Shown: positions 34,034-43,235, counted from the first letter of the stretch. The stretch is DNA of 64,000 nucleotides from an uncultured Candidatus Actinomarina sp. (GCA_902625455.1 CACOBL010000001.1:370191-434190), one strand, 5' to 3'. Translations and numbers: made by a program. The notes: generated from the sequence alone by a model not told the origin.

Positions 34034-35517
34034 AAAAGTTTATTATTTTTTTACTACTTCTTTCTATGTGCGGTGACACTTTGACATCAGAACTTGAACC
34101 AATACCAGAAAGCAATGAGATAATTGAGGATTCATTAACTACTGAACAAGACTCAAACATTCCTCCACTACCCACAGTCAGTTTCAACATTATTGAGATT
34201 TATGAAGTAAAACTTGGAGCCGAACTATGTAGTGATGCAACTGAGATTGATGTAACATCTGAAGAGTGCCTACGACAATATAGAGATAATTTAGAGTTTG
34301 TATTTTCCTATGCCGAAGATCTTCGTGTGTATATGGATGATTTAAATGACTACTTTGCTAATTATCCTTCTGCTTTTACAGATGAGTTCAGGAATTTGTT
34401 TGCATTTGTAAATGAGAAGTTTTCAACTGTACCTCAGAATTATGGAATTGTTGCTTCTAAATATCAACAACGGTTTGGAAACCTAGATGTTAACGTTACA
34501 ACTACAACAATAGATACTACTAATACAACAGTGTCTACCACTATTCCTACATCAGACAACTATCTTGACTATAGAGATGTTAAAATTTTTAGAGCTTCAA
34601 CGATTTCTGATCAACATATAGAGATACTCAAAAAGTACATTCAGCTCACAGAGCAACTGTTGTTTACAGATGTACGTGTAAAAAGAGAGAATTTATATCC
34701 AATACTTGTTGTACAACTTGATTCTGAAAATTATGCATCAGCAATTGCTTTAGAAGAAGAGTATTGCCAATATTTAAATCTAGAATATCCAGCAACTTTT
34801 AATAGCACGCGTTGCAACCCAGAGTATCAAGACAAAAAAGCTGACGGAAGTATCGGATTGTTTACCGATGGTGGAAGAGTCTCAGGCTCATCAATAAGTG
34901 GCACACCTAGCGACAGAGAATGTTGTTATCTATTTATAAGTGGATCTTTCGATCTGTCTTGGGATAGTCGTTCACAAGCATATGTAACAATCCATGAAAT
35001 GTATCACATTTTTCAATTATCTAATGTTGTTGACTTTGATTATGATCTACAACAAAAAATTACTGGCAAGCAAATTGGAAGCGATAATAGAGATAAGCCT
35101 TTTTGGATGGAGGGATATGCAACATATTTTTCTCACCTTTATTATTCACGTGACATAAACGATTTTTCTCACCTTGAAAATGAGATGTATGGTGGAATGT
35201 TCAGTTGTTATTGTGGAGACAACCAGCCAATAATAAAAGAACGATATTTAAATGGACCGGAATTATATAACGTCACCTGGGAAAGCGACTGGGCTGTAGG
35301 TTATCAAGTTGGTGCATGGTTTATAGCTTACTTAACCAACATACATGGAGAACAAACAATGTATGACTTTTGGATCAATTCACAGTCAGGTATTTTATTT
35401 CATGAAAATTTTCAAAACACATTTGGAAAGGATTACATCACCTACGAAAAAGAATTTAGAAACTTCATTATGAATAGCTCTGAAGATGAGCTTATGTCAA
35501 TACTTCCTAGTAGCTAG
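34030..35517 (+). CDS. Secreted zinc metallopeptidase, gluzincin-like
   Basis: 495 residues. A signal peptide of about 15 residues ends in SMC, a lipobox-like cysteine. An acidic/threonine-rich region and a Thr-rich linker (about 155-175) lead to a catalytic domain with HEMYH (H322, E323, H326) and a downstream WMEGYATYF whose E361 suits the third zinc ligand, as in gluzincins. It probably cuts proteins outside the cell. Paired cysteines (ECCY, CYCG) may form disulfides. No known peptidase family comes to mind. Confidence 0.7.
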   Translation: MKKFIIFLLLLSMCGDTLTSELEPIPESNEIIEDSLTTEQDSNIPPLPTVSFNIIEIYEVKLGAELCSDATEIDVTSEECLRQYRDNLEFVFSYAEDLRVYMDDLNDYFANYPSAFTDEFRNLFAFVNEKFSTVPQNYGIVASKYQQRFGNLDVNVTTTTIDTTNTTVSTTIPTSDNYLDYRDVKIFRASTISDQHIEILKKYIQLTEQLLFTDVRVKRENLYPILVVQLDSENYASAIALEEEYCQYLNLEYPATFNSTRCNPEYQDKKADGSIGLFTDGGRVSGSSISGTPSDRECCYLFISGSFDLSWDSRSQAYVTIHEMYHIFQLSNVVDFDYDLQQKITGKQIGSDNRDKPFWMEGYATYFSHLYYSRDINDFSHLENEMYGGMFSCYCGDNQPIIKERYLNGPELYNVTWESDWAVGYQVGAWFIAYLTNIHGEQTMYDFWINSQSGILFHENFQNTFGKDYITYEKEFRNFIMNSSEDELMSILPSS

Positions 35518-35520
35518 TTT

Positions 35521-35742
35521 TCAACGAAATTTATCGAAAAAACCCTTTTTCCAGGCATATCCAGCTACAACGGTCAGTAAAACTCCAGAGAAAAAGGGAG
35601 GTATTCTTGAAAGTAGCAAAACAAAAGCAACAAGAACAAGTGCATAGTCAACATAGGTCCAAAACTTGCTTGTCATTTTTGGAATTAAATTAAAGTACCT
35701 AAGTATCGAAACTACAACAATTCCAGTTAATAAATAATACAT
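35521..35742 (-). CDS. Small membrane protein
   Basis: 73 residues with three hydrophobic stretches (1-15, 28-45, 46-62) and a basic end. Leaderless start. Convergent with the metallopeptidase (three bases between stops). Not recognised. Confidence 0.6.
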   Translation of the reverse strand: MYYLLTGIVVVSILRYFNLIPKMTSKFWTYVDYALVLVAFVLLLSRIPPFFSGVLLTVVAGYAWKKGFFDKFR

Positions 35743-35749
35743 TTCTTTA

Positions 35750-35755
35750 ATTGTA
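35750..35755 (-). promoter_or_regulatory. -10 hexamer of the small membrane protein gene
   Basis: Minus-strand TACAAT, seven bases, ATG at 35742. Confidence 0.55.
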
Positions 35756-35778
35756 GGTATTAATAAACTAAATAAAAA

Positions 35779-36618
35779 ATGTCAAAAACAGCAATAATCA
35801 CAGGTGGAAACAAAGGCATAGGCCTTGCAGTTGCAAAAGATTTAATTTCTAAAAACTACAAAGTCATAATTGGCTGTAGAGATACTTCAAAAGGAAAGAT
35901 GGCTGAGGAGTATCTTGGCAACAATGCGCACTTTTTAGAATTAGATTTATCAAAATCAGCAAGTGTCTTACAGTTTGTAAAACAAATTAATACTCATTTC
36001 TCAGAGATTGACGTTTTATACAATAATGCAGGTTTAATTTATAGGGATTTTGAACTTACCGAAGAAGGCTATGAGTCAATGATTTCAGTTAATTATTTCG
36101 GGGCTTATAGATTAGCTTTAATGCTTTTAGAAAACTTACATAGAAGCTCAGGAAGAATTGTTCAGGTAACAAGTCTTTCGATGTATCTTGCAAGAGAATT
36201 TAATTTGGACCTTCTTCATTCAAAAACGGGATTTTCTCCAAGTAGTAGGTACAACCTTACAAATTTATTTAGGTCAATGTTTGCACTTGAGTTAGAGAAT
36301 AAACTTAAAAAAACTTCTATCTCGGTTGCTACTGCACATCCAGGGGTTACAAAGTCAAGGCAATCAAGACCTTATGAAGTCAAAAAAATTAAGAAATCTT
36401 TTTACACATACTTTTCTACAAACATTCAAACAGGGATAGCCCCTATTATTCAGGCAATTGAAGCAGATAATGCTTCTGCAGAACGTGTTTATGCCCCAAA
36501 AATCTTTGGCTTCTATGGTCAACCAGCAACCATGCAACATAATAAACTTGTTTATAACGAGGAGCTTAGAAATAAACTCTGGACTTTTACAGCGAATGAA
36601 CTTAATTTAGATTTATGA
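35779..36618 (+). CDS. Short-chain dehydrogenase/reductase
   Basis: 279 residues. TGGNKGIG binds NAD(P), NNAG is present, and the catalytic serine is in VTSLSM. The catalytic tyrosine/lysine is not in the standard position: the region reads SSRYNLTNLF, with asparagine-leucine-threonine and no lysine three residues on. It may resemble retinol dehydrogenase-like SDRs, or be altered in activity. Overlaps cutA by four bases. Confidence 0.78.
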   Translation: MSKTAIITGGNKGIGLAVAKDLISKNYKVIIGCRDTSKGKMAEEYLGNNAHFLELDLSKSASVLQFVKQINTHFSEIDVLYNNAGLIYRDFELTEEGYESMISVNYFGAYRLALMLLENLHRSSGRIVQVTSLSMYLAREFNLDLLHSKTGFSPSSRYNLTNLFRSMFALELENKLKKTSISVATAHPGVTKSRQSRPYEVKKIKKSFYTYFSTNIQTGIAPIIQAIEADNASAERVYAPKIFGFYGQPATMQHNKLVYNEELRNKLWTFTANELNLDL

Positions 36619-36920
36619 TAATAATTCAAACCACCATTGATGAAGATAAAAAAGCCAGAGAATTAATCAATTCATTACTTGAAACAAACAAGATTGCTTG
36701 TGGTACTTTTCAGAAAATTGAATCTTCTTATAAGTGGAAAAAACAAATAGTAGAAGAACCAGAACTAGAAATTTCACTGTATACAAAAGAATCTCTTATG
36801 AGAGAAGTTGTTGATATTGTAACTCAGAGACATTCCTACGAGCTTCCAAAAATTACAGTCCTAGAACCTGTTTACACACTTCCTGAATATGATCAATGGG
36901 TAAAAGATAATACTATTTAA
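36615..36920 (+). CDS. cutA: CutA1 divalent-cation tolerance protein
   Basis: 101 residues, the family length. IACGTFQKIESSYKWKKQI matches the ACV..-SxYxWxG-I core and HSYELPKITVLEPV the HPYExPxI core. CutA forms trimers in the cytoplasm and is linked to copper tolerance. Coupled to the SDR gene by ATGA. Confidence 0.85.
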   Translation: MIIIQTTIDEDKKARELINSLLETNKIACGTFQKIESSYKWKKQIVEEPELEISLYTKESLMREVVDIVTQRHSYELPKITVLEPVYTLPEYDQWVKDNTI

Positions 36921-37398
36921 GAGATTCAATATACCCAAAGACAGAATAGTGATCTAAATTAATATCTCTAACATTATGCTTATCTAAGGCAGCGACAACC
37001 TGTGCTCTGTGTTCAGCCGCGTGAAATATCATTTGTGAAATTATCGTCGAAATCTTACTTGTTCTTTCTCCTTGAGAAGTCATATAAGTTAGATCTCCAT
37101 CATCAACATTTGCGTATTTAATTAAACCTTGATCAATTCTTTCTAGCTCAATTAATAATTGTTCGATAAGTACATCATCACTATCATTTTCTAATTTAAA
37201 TGGAGAAAATGGTTTTCTATCTAATCTCTGACCATACAAGTGTCCAGCACCTACGATATGCACTAAAATTTTCCTGACAGTCCATTCCGGATCTATAACA
37301 TAGTAATCTAAAACTTCATTCCCAAGTTTCTGTACTTCTTTATAAAGTTCTTGGTTTGACCAAGCCATATGCCTAAGCAATACTTCAACAGATATCAT
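36913..37398 (-). CDS. DinB-family four-helix protein
   Basis: 161 residues with the DinB metal triad pattern: LLRHMAWSN near the start, VHIVGAGHLYG at about 45-55, and FHAAEHRAQV near 135. Members include thiol-dependent S-transferases for bacillithiol or mycothiol. Function not predicted further. Tail overlaps cutA by eight bases; start overlaps the upstream gene by four. Confidence 0.8.
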   Translation of the reverse strand: MISVEVLLRHMAWSNQELYKEVQKLGNEVLDYYVIDPEWTVRKILVHIVGAGHLYGQRLDRKPFSPFKLENDSDDVLIEQLLIELERIDQGLIKYANVDDGDLTYMTSQGERTSKISTIISQMIFHAAEHRAQVVAALDKHNVRDINLDHYSVFGYIESLK

Positions 37399-37712
37399 TT
37401 TTCCTCCAATTTATTTAATCTTTGTTCAATTACATTTAATCTTTCTTTGACTATTTCTAAATCATCTTGATTTTGTGCACTTCTGATAAATCTTTCATTT
37501 TGCCAGCGTAGTCCCCACCTTGTTAAAGGAATTGATATTACTGCAACAGGAAAAAGGACTAATCCTTCTCTAAAAGATCCTGTAAATGAAATTAATAAAA
37601 AAAGGCCACCAAACAATGCGTACATTAAATACATAATCCACTTTTCCATTGTTTGGTTAAATTTTCTTTCTCTATTGGCCTGTGTATCCATGTGTTTATT
37701 GTAATTTTTCAT
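37395..37712 (-). CDS. Small two-helix membrane protein with C-terminal coiled coil
   Basis: 105 residues: polar start, helices at about 25-45 and 50-68, then a heptad-like charged tail (LEIVKERLNVIEQRLNKLEEK region). Cotranscribed with the DinB gene and divergent from arsC. Unknown. Confidence 0.65.
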   Translation of the reverse strand: MKNYNKHMDTQANRERKFNQTMEKWIMYLMYALFGGLFLLISFTGSFREGLVLFPVAVISIPLTRWGLRWQNERFIRSAQNQDDLEIVKERLNVIEQRLNKLEEK

Positions 37713-37713
37713 T

Positions 37714-37719
37714 TACAAT
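37714..37719 (+). promoter_or_regulatory. -10 hexamer of leaderless arsC
   Basis: TACAAT, six bases (AGCACC), ATG at 37726. Confidence 0.7.
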
Positions 37720-37725
37720 AGCACC

Positions 37726-38130
37726 ATGAAAATAATTGTTATCTGCACAGGAAATACTTGTAGGTCTCAAATTGCAGAAGGTTTACTTAAATACAAGTAT
37801 CCAGACTATGAAATACAATCTGCCGGAACTCATCCTGAAGCCATTGTTAATCCTTATGCGGTCAGAGCAATGGCAGAAGAGGGTTATGATATCAGCACTC
37901 ATTACCCAAAACTTGTTGATGACTTTATAGAAGAGTCTTTTGATTTTGTATTAACAGTTTGTAGCTCAGCAGACGAACTGTGTCCAGTTTTTCCTAATGC
38001 AAAAAAAAGAATTCATAATTCATTTGTTGACCCCAGCAGATCCTCGTATGAATCTGACGAACACGCTCTCAAAATTTATGCACAAACTGTGAAAGAAATT
38101 TCAAACTGGATAGATAGCCTTAACTTGTAG
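37726..38130 (+). CDS. arsC: Arsenate reductase, thioredoxin-coupled
   Basis: 134 residues of the low-molecular-weight phosphatase fold. The P-loop CTGNTCR (C7-R13) plus C79 and C86 keep exactly the spacing of the Cys10/Cys82/Cys89 trio of S. aureus ArsC, which relays a disulfide to thioredoxin. It reduces arsenate to arsenite. No arsB, acr3 or arsR gene is near. A tyrosine phosphatase is less likely because of the two distal cysteines. Confidence 0.88.
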   Translation: MKIIVICTGNTCRSQIAEGLLKYKYPDYEIQSAGTHPEAIVNPYAVRAMAEEGYDISTHYPKLVDDFIEESFDFVLTVCSSADELCPVFPNAKKRIHNSFVDPSRSSYESDEHALKIYAQTVKEISNWIDSLNL

Positions 38131-39079
38131 TCTCTTTTCTGTAAAAGTTAAAAAAACTGAGTGTTGCAAGTGCACATAATAGATGCCATATCATGTGAGC
38201 TTGAATCCATGAATCTGGATTACACCATGGGTGATCTGGAACCCCTGTTCCCCATATAAGAACAGCACCAAAAAAAGACGCAAATCCAATAAAAAACCAT
38301 GGAGTATATATTCTCTTTATGTTTGGTTTTAAATTAGGAATTAATGCTGGAACAAAATATAAAAGCATTTCCCAATTGTCTTGGAAATTGAGGAAAGAAT
38401 CAATAACAGGACTTCCAAAGAGCTGCTGAACTATCAAGACAGTTATACCTGACATTATTCTTCCAAATACATTTGGAAATTTAATCAAAACCTCAGTTGC
38501 TATCCAAAGTCCGATGCTCAATTCAAATAAATTCACCCCTATTCCAAGCCCTGAATCCAAATACCAGTAACTGTATGCGTAGTAAATAAGCAATATTGTA
38601 TAAGAAGAGAAATAAGTTTTACTTGAGAAATGAGTCAGTTTTTTTAGGTTGTAAATCCATAGAAGCAATATGTAAGCAATCATTGAGACATTGTCTAACC
38701 ATGCGCCAAACTTTGTATGTGTTCCGTGCATTGCCATAGACCCAGGGCCTAAAAATGTTGATGCAGCAGCATATAACAAGGCAATTTTAAAGGACCCAAA
38801 CATCGGAGATTTATTGTTTGTAGCGTCGTCAGATAATTTATAAAACATGTAAAGTCCAACTGCTACAAAGCCAAGATTTCCAAGCGTGTTAGAAGGTTCT
38901 CTAAAAAAACCTCCACTTACCCTTTCACACCATCTAGAAATTTCTCCGATGGCTTGTTCGTTTTCTGCTGCAGGCCCCCAACCATTTGCACCAAAGACAA
39001 TAAATAATAAGGCAGTAAAAAATACGGAATATATAGCGTAAGAAAAGTAACTAGTTGTTAAATTATTTTTTAGCTTCAT
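38120..39079 (-). CDS. Ceramidase-family (CREST) membrane hydrolase
   Basis: 319 residues with seven or more helices. Motifs fit the alkaline ceramidase/CREST family: CERV...FREPSNTLGNLGF near the start, SMAMHGTHTKFGAWLDN in the middle (serine, histidine, aspartate) and QAHMIWHLLCAL at the end (zinc histidines). Eukaryotic members hydrolyse ceramide; bacterial ones are mostly uncharacterised and may act on other membrane amides. Overlaps the trans-sulfuration gene by 17 bases. Confidence 0.82.
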   Translation of the reverse strand: MKLKNNLTTSYFSYAIYSVFFTALLFIVFGANGWGPAAENEQAIGEISRWCERVSGGFFREPSNTLGNLGFVAVGLYMFYKLSDDATNNKSPMFGSFKIALLYAAASTFLGPGSMAMHGTHTKFGAWLDNVSMIAYILLLWIYNLKKLTHFSSKTYFSSYTILLIYYAYSYWYLDSGLGIGVNLFELSIGLWIATEVLIKFPNVFGRIMSGITVLIVQQLFGSPVIDSFLNFQDNWEMLLYFVPALIPNLKPNIKRIYTPWFFIGFASFFGAVLIWGTGVPDHPWCNPDSWIQAHMIWHLLCALATLSFFNFYRKETTS

Positions 39080-40229
39080 TTAAAGCTGTGTCCATATCTT
39101 CAATTAGGTCTTCAATATTCTCAAGACCTGTAGACACTCTTATTAAATCGATTGGTGCGCTAGCTTCTGTCTCCTGAGCATTATCATGAGTCATTAAATA
39201 TGGAAGCTCAATCAAAGTCTCAACCCCTCCTAAACTCACAGCTAACTTATAAAGTTCAAGAGATTGCCAAAATTTTTCTTGATCTATATTTTCATTAAGG
39301 TAAAAACTAAGCATACCCCCAAAATAATCCATTTGTTTTTCTGCAATTTCATGATTTTGAAAATTTTTTAAACCAGGGTACCGGACTTCTTTTATATGTT
39401 CAGATTTCTCTAAATACTCTGCTAATTGATGAGCATTTTCTGAATGCAATTTGATACGTGGACCTAATGAGTAAAGGCCTCTTTGTACTAAATAAGAGTC
39501 AAATGGTGACATTATTGCTCCACCCTGTCTTTGATATAACATCAAAGTTTCGTGTAGTTCAGGATCTTTACAAACCACTGCACCTCCCAATGTATCGCTG
39601 TGTCCACCAATATACTTTGTTGTTGAATGCATTATGATATCTACGCCGTGCTCAAAAGGCCTAGTTATAAATGGTGTTGAAAAGGTACCATCAGCGACAA
39701 GAAGCGTAGGGTAATTGTGCACAACTTCAGAAACTTTTTGTAAATCATATAAATTCATTGAAGGGTTTGATGGAGATTCGATCCATGCCAGTTTTGTTTT
39801 TTCGTTAAGTAAAGAATCCAGTTTTTCTATATCTTCGAAATCACAAAAATTAACCTCTACATTACGTTCTCTAATAATTTTTGAGAAGTAATTAGTTGTA
39901 CCTCCATAGACATCTTTTGTTATGACTACGTTATCACCTGGTTTAGCAAGTTCGGCTATTAAGCTAACTGCAGACATACCTGAAGCCATTGCGAAAGCAT
40001 GCTGTTCTTCATAATTTTCTATTCCTTCGAGATATGCCAAAGTTCTCTCGAACAACTCTCTTGTTGGATTATTTATTCTTCCATAAAAATATTCTGATTC
40101 ACCTGGTACATCATTTATATATGTAGTAGATAAGTGAAGAGGAGGCATTACATCTCCTGATATAGGTTCGAATCTTTTGTTTGCATGGAGCGCTTTCGTA
40201 TTCATGCCGTATTTTTTTGATTTCCCCAT
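39063..40229 (-). CDS. Cys/Met-metabolism PLP enzyme (cystathionine synthase/lyase family)
   Basis: 388 residues. PLP lysine in HSTTKYIGGHSD, substrate/phosphate residues in YGRINNPTR and ASGMSA. The family covers cystathionine gamma-synthase, gamma-lyase, beta-lyase and methionine gamma-lyase; the exact reaction cannot be read off. It would serve methionine or cysteine metabolism in the cytoplasm. Leaderless start. Confidence 0.87.
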   Translation of the reverse strand: MGKSKKYGMNTKALHANKRFEPISGDVMPPLHLSTTYINDVPGESEYFYGRINNPTRELFERTLAYLEGIENYEEQHAFAMASGMSAVSLIAELAKPGDNVVITKDVYGGTTNYFSKIIRERNVEVNFCDFEDIEKLDSLLNEKTKLAWIESPSNPSMNLYDLQKVSEVVHNYPTLLVADGTFSTPFITRPFEHGVDIIMHSTTKYIGGHSDTLGGAVVCKDPELHETLMLYQRQGGAIMSPFDSYLVQRGLYSLGPRIKLHSENAHQLAEYLEKSEHIKEVRYPGLKNFQNHEIAEKQMDYFGGMLSFYLNENIDQEKFWQSLELYKLAVSLGGVETLIELPYLMTHDNAQETEASAPIDLIRVSTGLENIEDLIEDMDTALNEAKK

Positions 40230-40235
40230 ATGTAG

Positions 40236-40241
40236 ATATTA
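40236..40241 (-). promoter_or_regulatory. -10 hexamer of the PLP-enzyme/ceramidase operon
   Basis: Minus-strand TAATAT, six bases (CTACAT), ATG at 40229. Confidence 0.68.
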
Positions 40242-40273
40242 GGGTGAAGATTTAATTTAAACACTAAAAAAGT

Positions 40274-41473
40274 CTAGATTTTTACCTCTATTTCTTTGTA
40301 GCCACGAATTCCAAAGGCACCAGTTCTCTCTGGTTGAGTTTCTAATAAAATTGAATTTGAAAAAAGATTATGAAAGGAAACTTCTAGCTCCAATCTTGCT
40401 AAATGTGCTCCAAGACAAAAATGGACTCCACCGCCAAAACTTGTGTGACTAAGATTTGTTCTTTCAAAATTTACTTTGTCAGGCTCTACAAAACTTTCTC
40501 TATCTCTATTTGCTGAACCTAACAATATGGCTATCTTTGAGTGTTTTTTTACCTCTACACCTCCAACATCATCATTATCTAAAACCCATCTCTGAAAAAA
40601 CTGGAGAGGACTATCGAATCTTATTAATTCTTCAATAATGTTTTTAATATTATATTTTTTATCAAGACCTAATGTGTCAATATTGTTATTCGCAAGTGTC
40701 ACAATAGAATTGCCTATTGTATTTACAGTTGCTTCATGACCTGCGTTAAGTAATAAAATAACAGTGCAAATTATTTGGTCCTTTGTCAGCTTTTGATCAT
40801 TTTCAGTTACATTAGCAAGTCTTGTAATCATATCGTCTCCTGGAGTATTTACCTTCTGATTTATCAGTGACAATGTATATTCATAAAATTCTTTTGCTGC
40901 ATTTTCTGCATTGGTAGAGTCTTCTGCACTTACTTTTAAGTCATACATTTTTACAATTTTGTTAGACCAATCTAAAAACTTGTCAGACATATCATCTGGA
41001 ACACCAAGTAATTTTCCAATTACAGAAATCGAATATGGTTGTGCGTAATCTTTTAAGAGATCAAACCTTTCACCTTTTAAATTTTTCAATAAGTCTAAGG
41101 ATTTTTTTTCCATAAAAGGTCTTAGCTCTTGAACTTGTCTATTCGAAAAAGCTTTTGCAACAAGATTTCTCAAATCACCATGTAATTGTCCTTCTAAATT
41201 AAGTAATGAGAACTCCTCAGTCTTCCAAAAGTACTCGTACTCTTTTGGGTTAACAATTGAAGATTCTGATCCTTCTAAGTCATCGGGAGGACTAGATGAG
41301 AAGTTCTTGCTTTTTTGGATAGCTTTAACACCATCGCACCTTGTTACAAGTTGTAAATCAGTTGTTTTATCTAATACTACCGGTGACATTTCTCTCAATT
41401 CTTTCATATACGGATAAGGATCTTTTATAAAATCTGTATCGCTACTTGGAAAATTAATTTCTGGAATCGTCAT
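40274..41473 (-). CDS. Cytochrome P450
   Basis: 399 residues, typical for soluble bacterial P450s. I-helix oxygen-binding motif LNAGHEATVN, ExxR in EELIR, and the heme loop FGGGVHFCLG with C353 as the thiolate ligand. It hydroxylates a small organic substrate, using ferredoxin electrons; neither ferredoxin nor reductase genes are adjacent. Leaderless start. Confidence 0.93.
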   Translation of the reverse strand: MTIPEINFPSSDTDFIKDPYPYMKELREMSPVVLDKTTDLQLVTRCDGVKAIQKSKNFSSSPPDDLEGSESSIVNPKEYEYFWKTEEFSLLNLEGQLHGDLRNLVAKAFSNRQVQELRPFMEKKSLDLLKNLKGERFDLLKDYAQPYSISVIGKLLGVPDDMSDKFLDWSNKIVKMYDLKVSAEDSTNAENAAKEFYEYTLSLINQKVNTPGDDMITRLANVTENDQKLTKDQIICTVILLLNAGHEATVNTIGNSIVTLANNNIDTLGLDKKYNIKNIIEELIRFDSPLQFFQRWVLDNDDVGGVEVKKHSKIAILLGSANRDRESFVEPDKVNFERTNLSHTSFGGGVHFCLGAHLARLELEVSFHNLFSNSILLETQPERTGAFGIRGYKEIEVKI

Positions 41474-41479
41474 AGTTCT

Positions 41480-41485
41480 AAAGTA
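41480..41485 (-). promoter_or_regulatory. -10 hexamer of the leaderless P450 gene
   Basis: Minus-strand TACTTT, six bases (AGAACT), ATG at 41473. Confidence 0.6.
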
Positions 41486-41548
41486 TCAGTTTACAAAGAA
41501 ATTTCTATAGATTTTCTAAAAAATTAGTGACAATCTGATACTTGTTGA

Positions 41549-41554
41549 TAACAT
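41549..41554 (+). promoter_or_regulatory. -10 hexamer of leaderless udp
   Basis: TAACAT, six bases (all T), ATG at 41561. Confidence 0.65.
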
Positions 41555-41560
41555 TTTTTT

Positions 41561-42331
41561 ATGTCAGAAAAAAAGTCAATGCTAGATGGAGAAAAGCAGT
41601 ATCACATTCAACTAAAAGAGGGGGATATTGCGGATTTTGTTATTCTTCCAGGAGATCCAGGAAGAGTAGATTTTATTGCTGAGCATTTTGATAACCCTAA
41701 AGAAATTGCATTTAACAGGGAATACAAAACGGTAACTGGTACATATAAAGGACGTCCAGTAAGCGTTACTTCCACAGGTATCGGCTGTCCCTCAGCAGCA
41801 ATTGCAATTGAAGAGCTAGCTAATATTGGCGCAAAAACTTTAGTAAGAATTGGTACTTCAGGCGCGATGCAAGAACATACAAGAGTTGGAGATTTTGTAA
41901 TTGCAAATGGAGCTGTCAGACAAGAAGGAACTTCTCCACAATATATGCCAATGGAGTTTCCTGCTGTACCTTCTTCAGATATGGTTTTTGCATTAGAAGA
42001 AGCAGCAAAAGAAAAAGATGTAAATTATCACATCGGTGTAGTTCAGTCCAAAGATTCTTTTTATGGTCAACACGACCCAAATTCAATGCCAGTTTCTCAC
42101 GAGCTTAATCAAAAATGGGATGCCTGGGTAAAGGGTGGTGTCTTATGCTCGGAGATGGAAGCATCTACTCTTTTTGTTGTTGGTAGTTATAGAAAAGTTA
42201 GAACAGGTGCTTTGCTTGTAGTTTATGGCGATCAAAATCGACAAGAAGCTCTTAGCAAAGAAGAGTATTTAGAATCTGTAAACAACGCTACAAACATAAT
42301 TTTGGAAGCAAGCTTAAAAATTCCTACTTAA
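41561..42331 (+). CDS. udp: Uridine phosphorylase
   Basis: 256 residues of nucleoside phosphorylase family 1. LPGDPGRVDFI binds phosphate, STGIGCPSAAI is the core glycine motif, and CSEMEAST holds the ribose-binding Met-Glu. The enzyme splits uridine with phosphate to uracil and ribose-1-phosphate. Convergent with ribokinase (shared 4-base stop overlap), with the queuine-salvage gene next, so ribosides and ribose are handled together here. Confidence 0.88.
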   Translation: MSEKKSMLDGEKQYHIQLKEGDIADFVILPGDPGRVDFIAEHFDNPKEIAFNREYKTVTGTYKGRPVSVTSTGIGCPSAAIAIEELANIGAKTLVRIGTSGAMQEHTRVGDFVIANGAVRQEGTSPQYMPMEFPAVPSSDMVFALEEAAKEKDVNYHIGVVQSKDSFYGQHDPNSMPVSHELNQKWDAWVKGGVLCSEMEASTLFVVGSYRKVRTGALLVVYGDQNRQEALSKEEYLESVNNATNIILEASLKIPT

Positions 42332-43197
42332 TTCTTATAAGAACTCTGAGTACCTTTTTTTGTTACTGAATCTGTTGCTTTTTGGAGTGCTAGCTTAATA
42401 CACTCCTCCGTATCGAATTTACTTGCTAGTGCAAACGAGAATGCTCCTACAAAAGCATCACCAGCTCCAGTTGTATCAATTGCTTTAACTGAATCAGTAT
42501 TCATTATCTCTACTTTATTGTTTTTTATATAAGCGCAACCTTTCTCACCCAAAGTGACTACAACATTAGTCTCGACGTTATTTGCAAATAAAATTAAATT
42601 ATTTTCATTAAACACATCACCATAAATCTCCTCAAACTCAATTTCATTAGGTATAAACCAAGATGTATTTTCAAGCAGGGTATCAGATGGTTTATCTGCT
42701 GGAGCAGGGTTCAGTACAGTCTTCACTCCATTTTTGTATGCATGAGAAAAAACTTGTTCGTTAACGTTCATCGGTATTTCAAACTGCCCAACCAACACAT
42801 CTGGTTTTCCAATTTTTTCTAGAGATTCTATTGCCGAAGAACTATCTATTAAATTATTTGCTCCTGGTATTACTATAATTCTATTTTGTCCAGACTCATC
42901 AACCCAAATTGGTGCAACACCACTTGAACCTTCTACAGTCTGAATATAATCAGTAATCACGTTATTATTTTTGAAATTTTCAATTGTCATATCCTTGTAG
43001 ACATCACTACCTAGACAAGCAATGATGTAAACATCTGCACCTAGAATTCCAGCCATCACAGCCTGGTTTGCCCCTTTTCCACCAAAACCCATTTGATAGG
43101 ATTCACCAAAAACCGTCTCTCCATCATTGGGTGTTCTCTTTACATAAGAAACTTGATCAATATTCGCACTCCCAACAACACATATTTTTGGTTTCAT
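42328..43197 (-). CDS. rbsK: Ribokinase (PfkB family)
   Basis: 289 residues. GGKGANQAVMAG near residue 40 and the catalytic DTTGAGDAFVGAF are the two PfkB signatures; the GGKGANQA form is typical of ribokinase. It phosphorylates ribose to ribose-5-phosphate. No ribose transporter is adjacent, so it may recycle ribose from nucleoside breakdown. Leaderless start. Confidence 0.88.
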   Translation of the reverse strand: MKPKICVVGSANIDQVSYVKRTPNDGETVFGESYQMGFGGKGANQAVMAGILGADVYIIACLGSDVYKDMTIENFKNNNVITDYIQTVEGSSGVAPIWVDESGQNRIIVIPGANNLIDSSSAIESLEKIGKPDVLVGQFEIPMNVNEQVFSHAYKNGVKTVLNPAPADKPSDTLLENTSWFIPNEIEFEEIYGDVFNENNLILFANNVETNVVVTLGEKGCAYIKNNKVEIMNTDSVKAIDTTGAGDAFVGAFSFALASKFDTEECIKLALQKATDSVTKKGTQSSYKN

Positions 43198-43203
43198 AAT
43201 CTA

Positions 43204-43209
43204 AAAGTA
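43204..43209 (-). promoter_or_regulatory. -10 hexamer of leaderless rbsK
   Basis: Minus-strand TACTTT, six bases (TAGATT), ATG at 43197. Confidence 0.6.
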
Positions 43210-43235
43210 TAAAAAATAATTTACTTAAAATCTAT

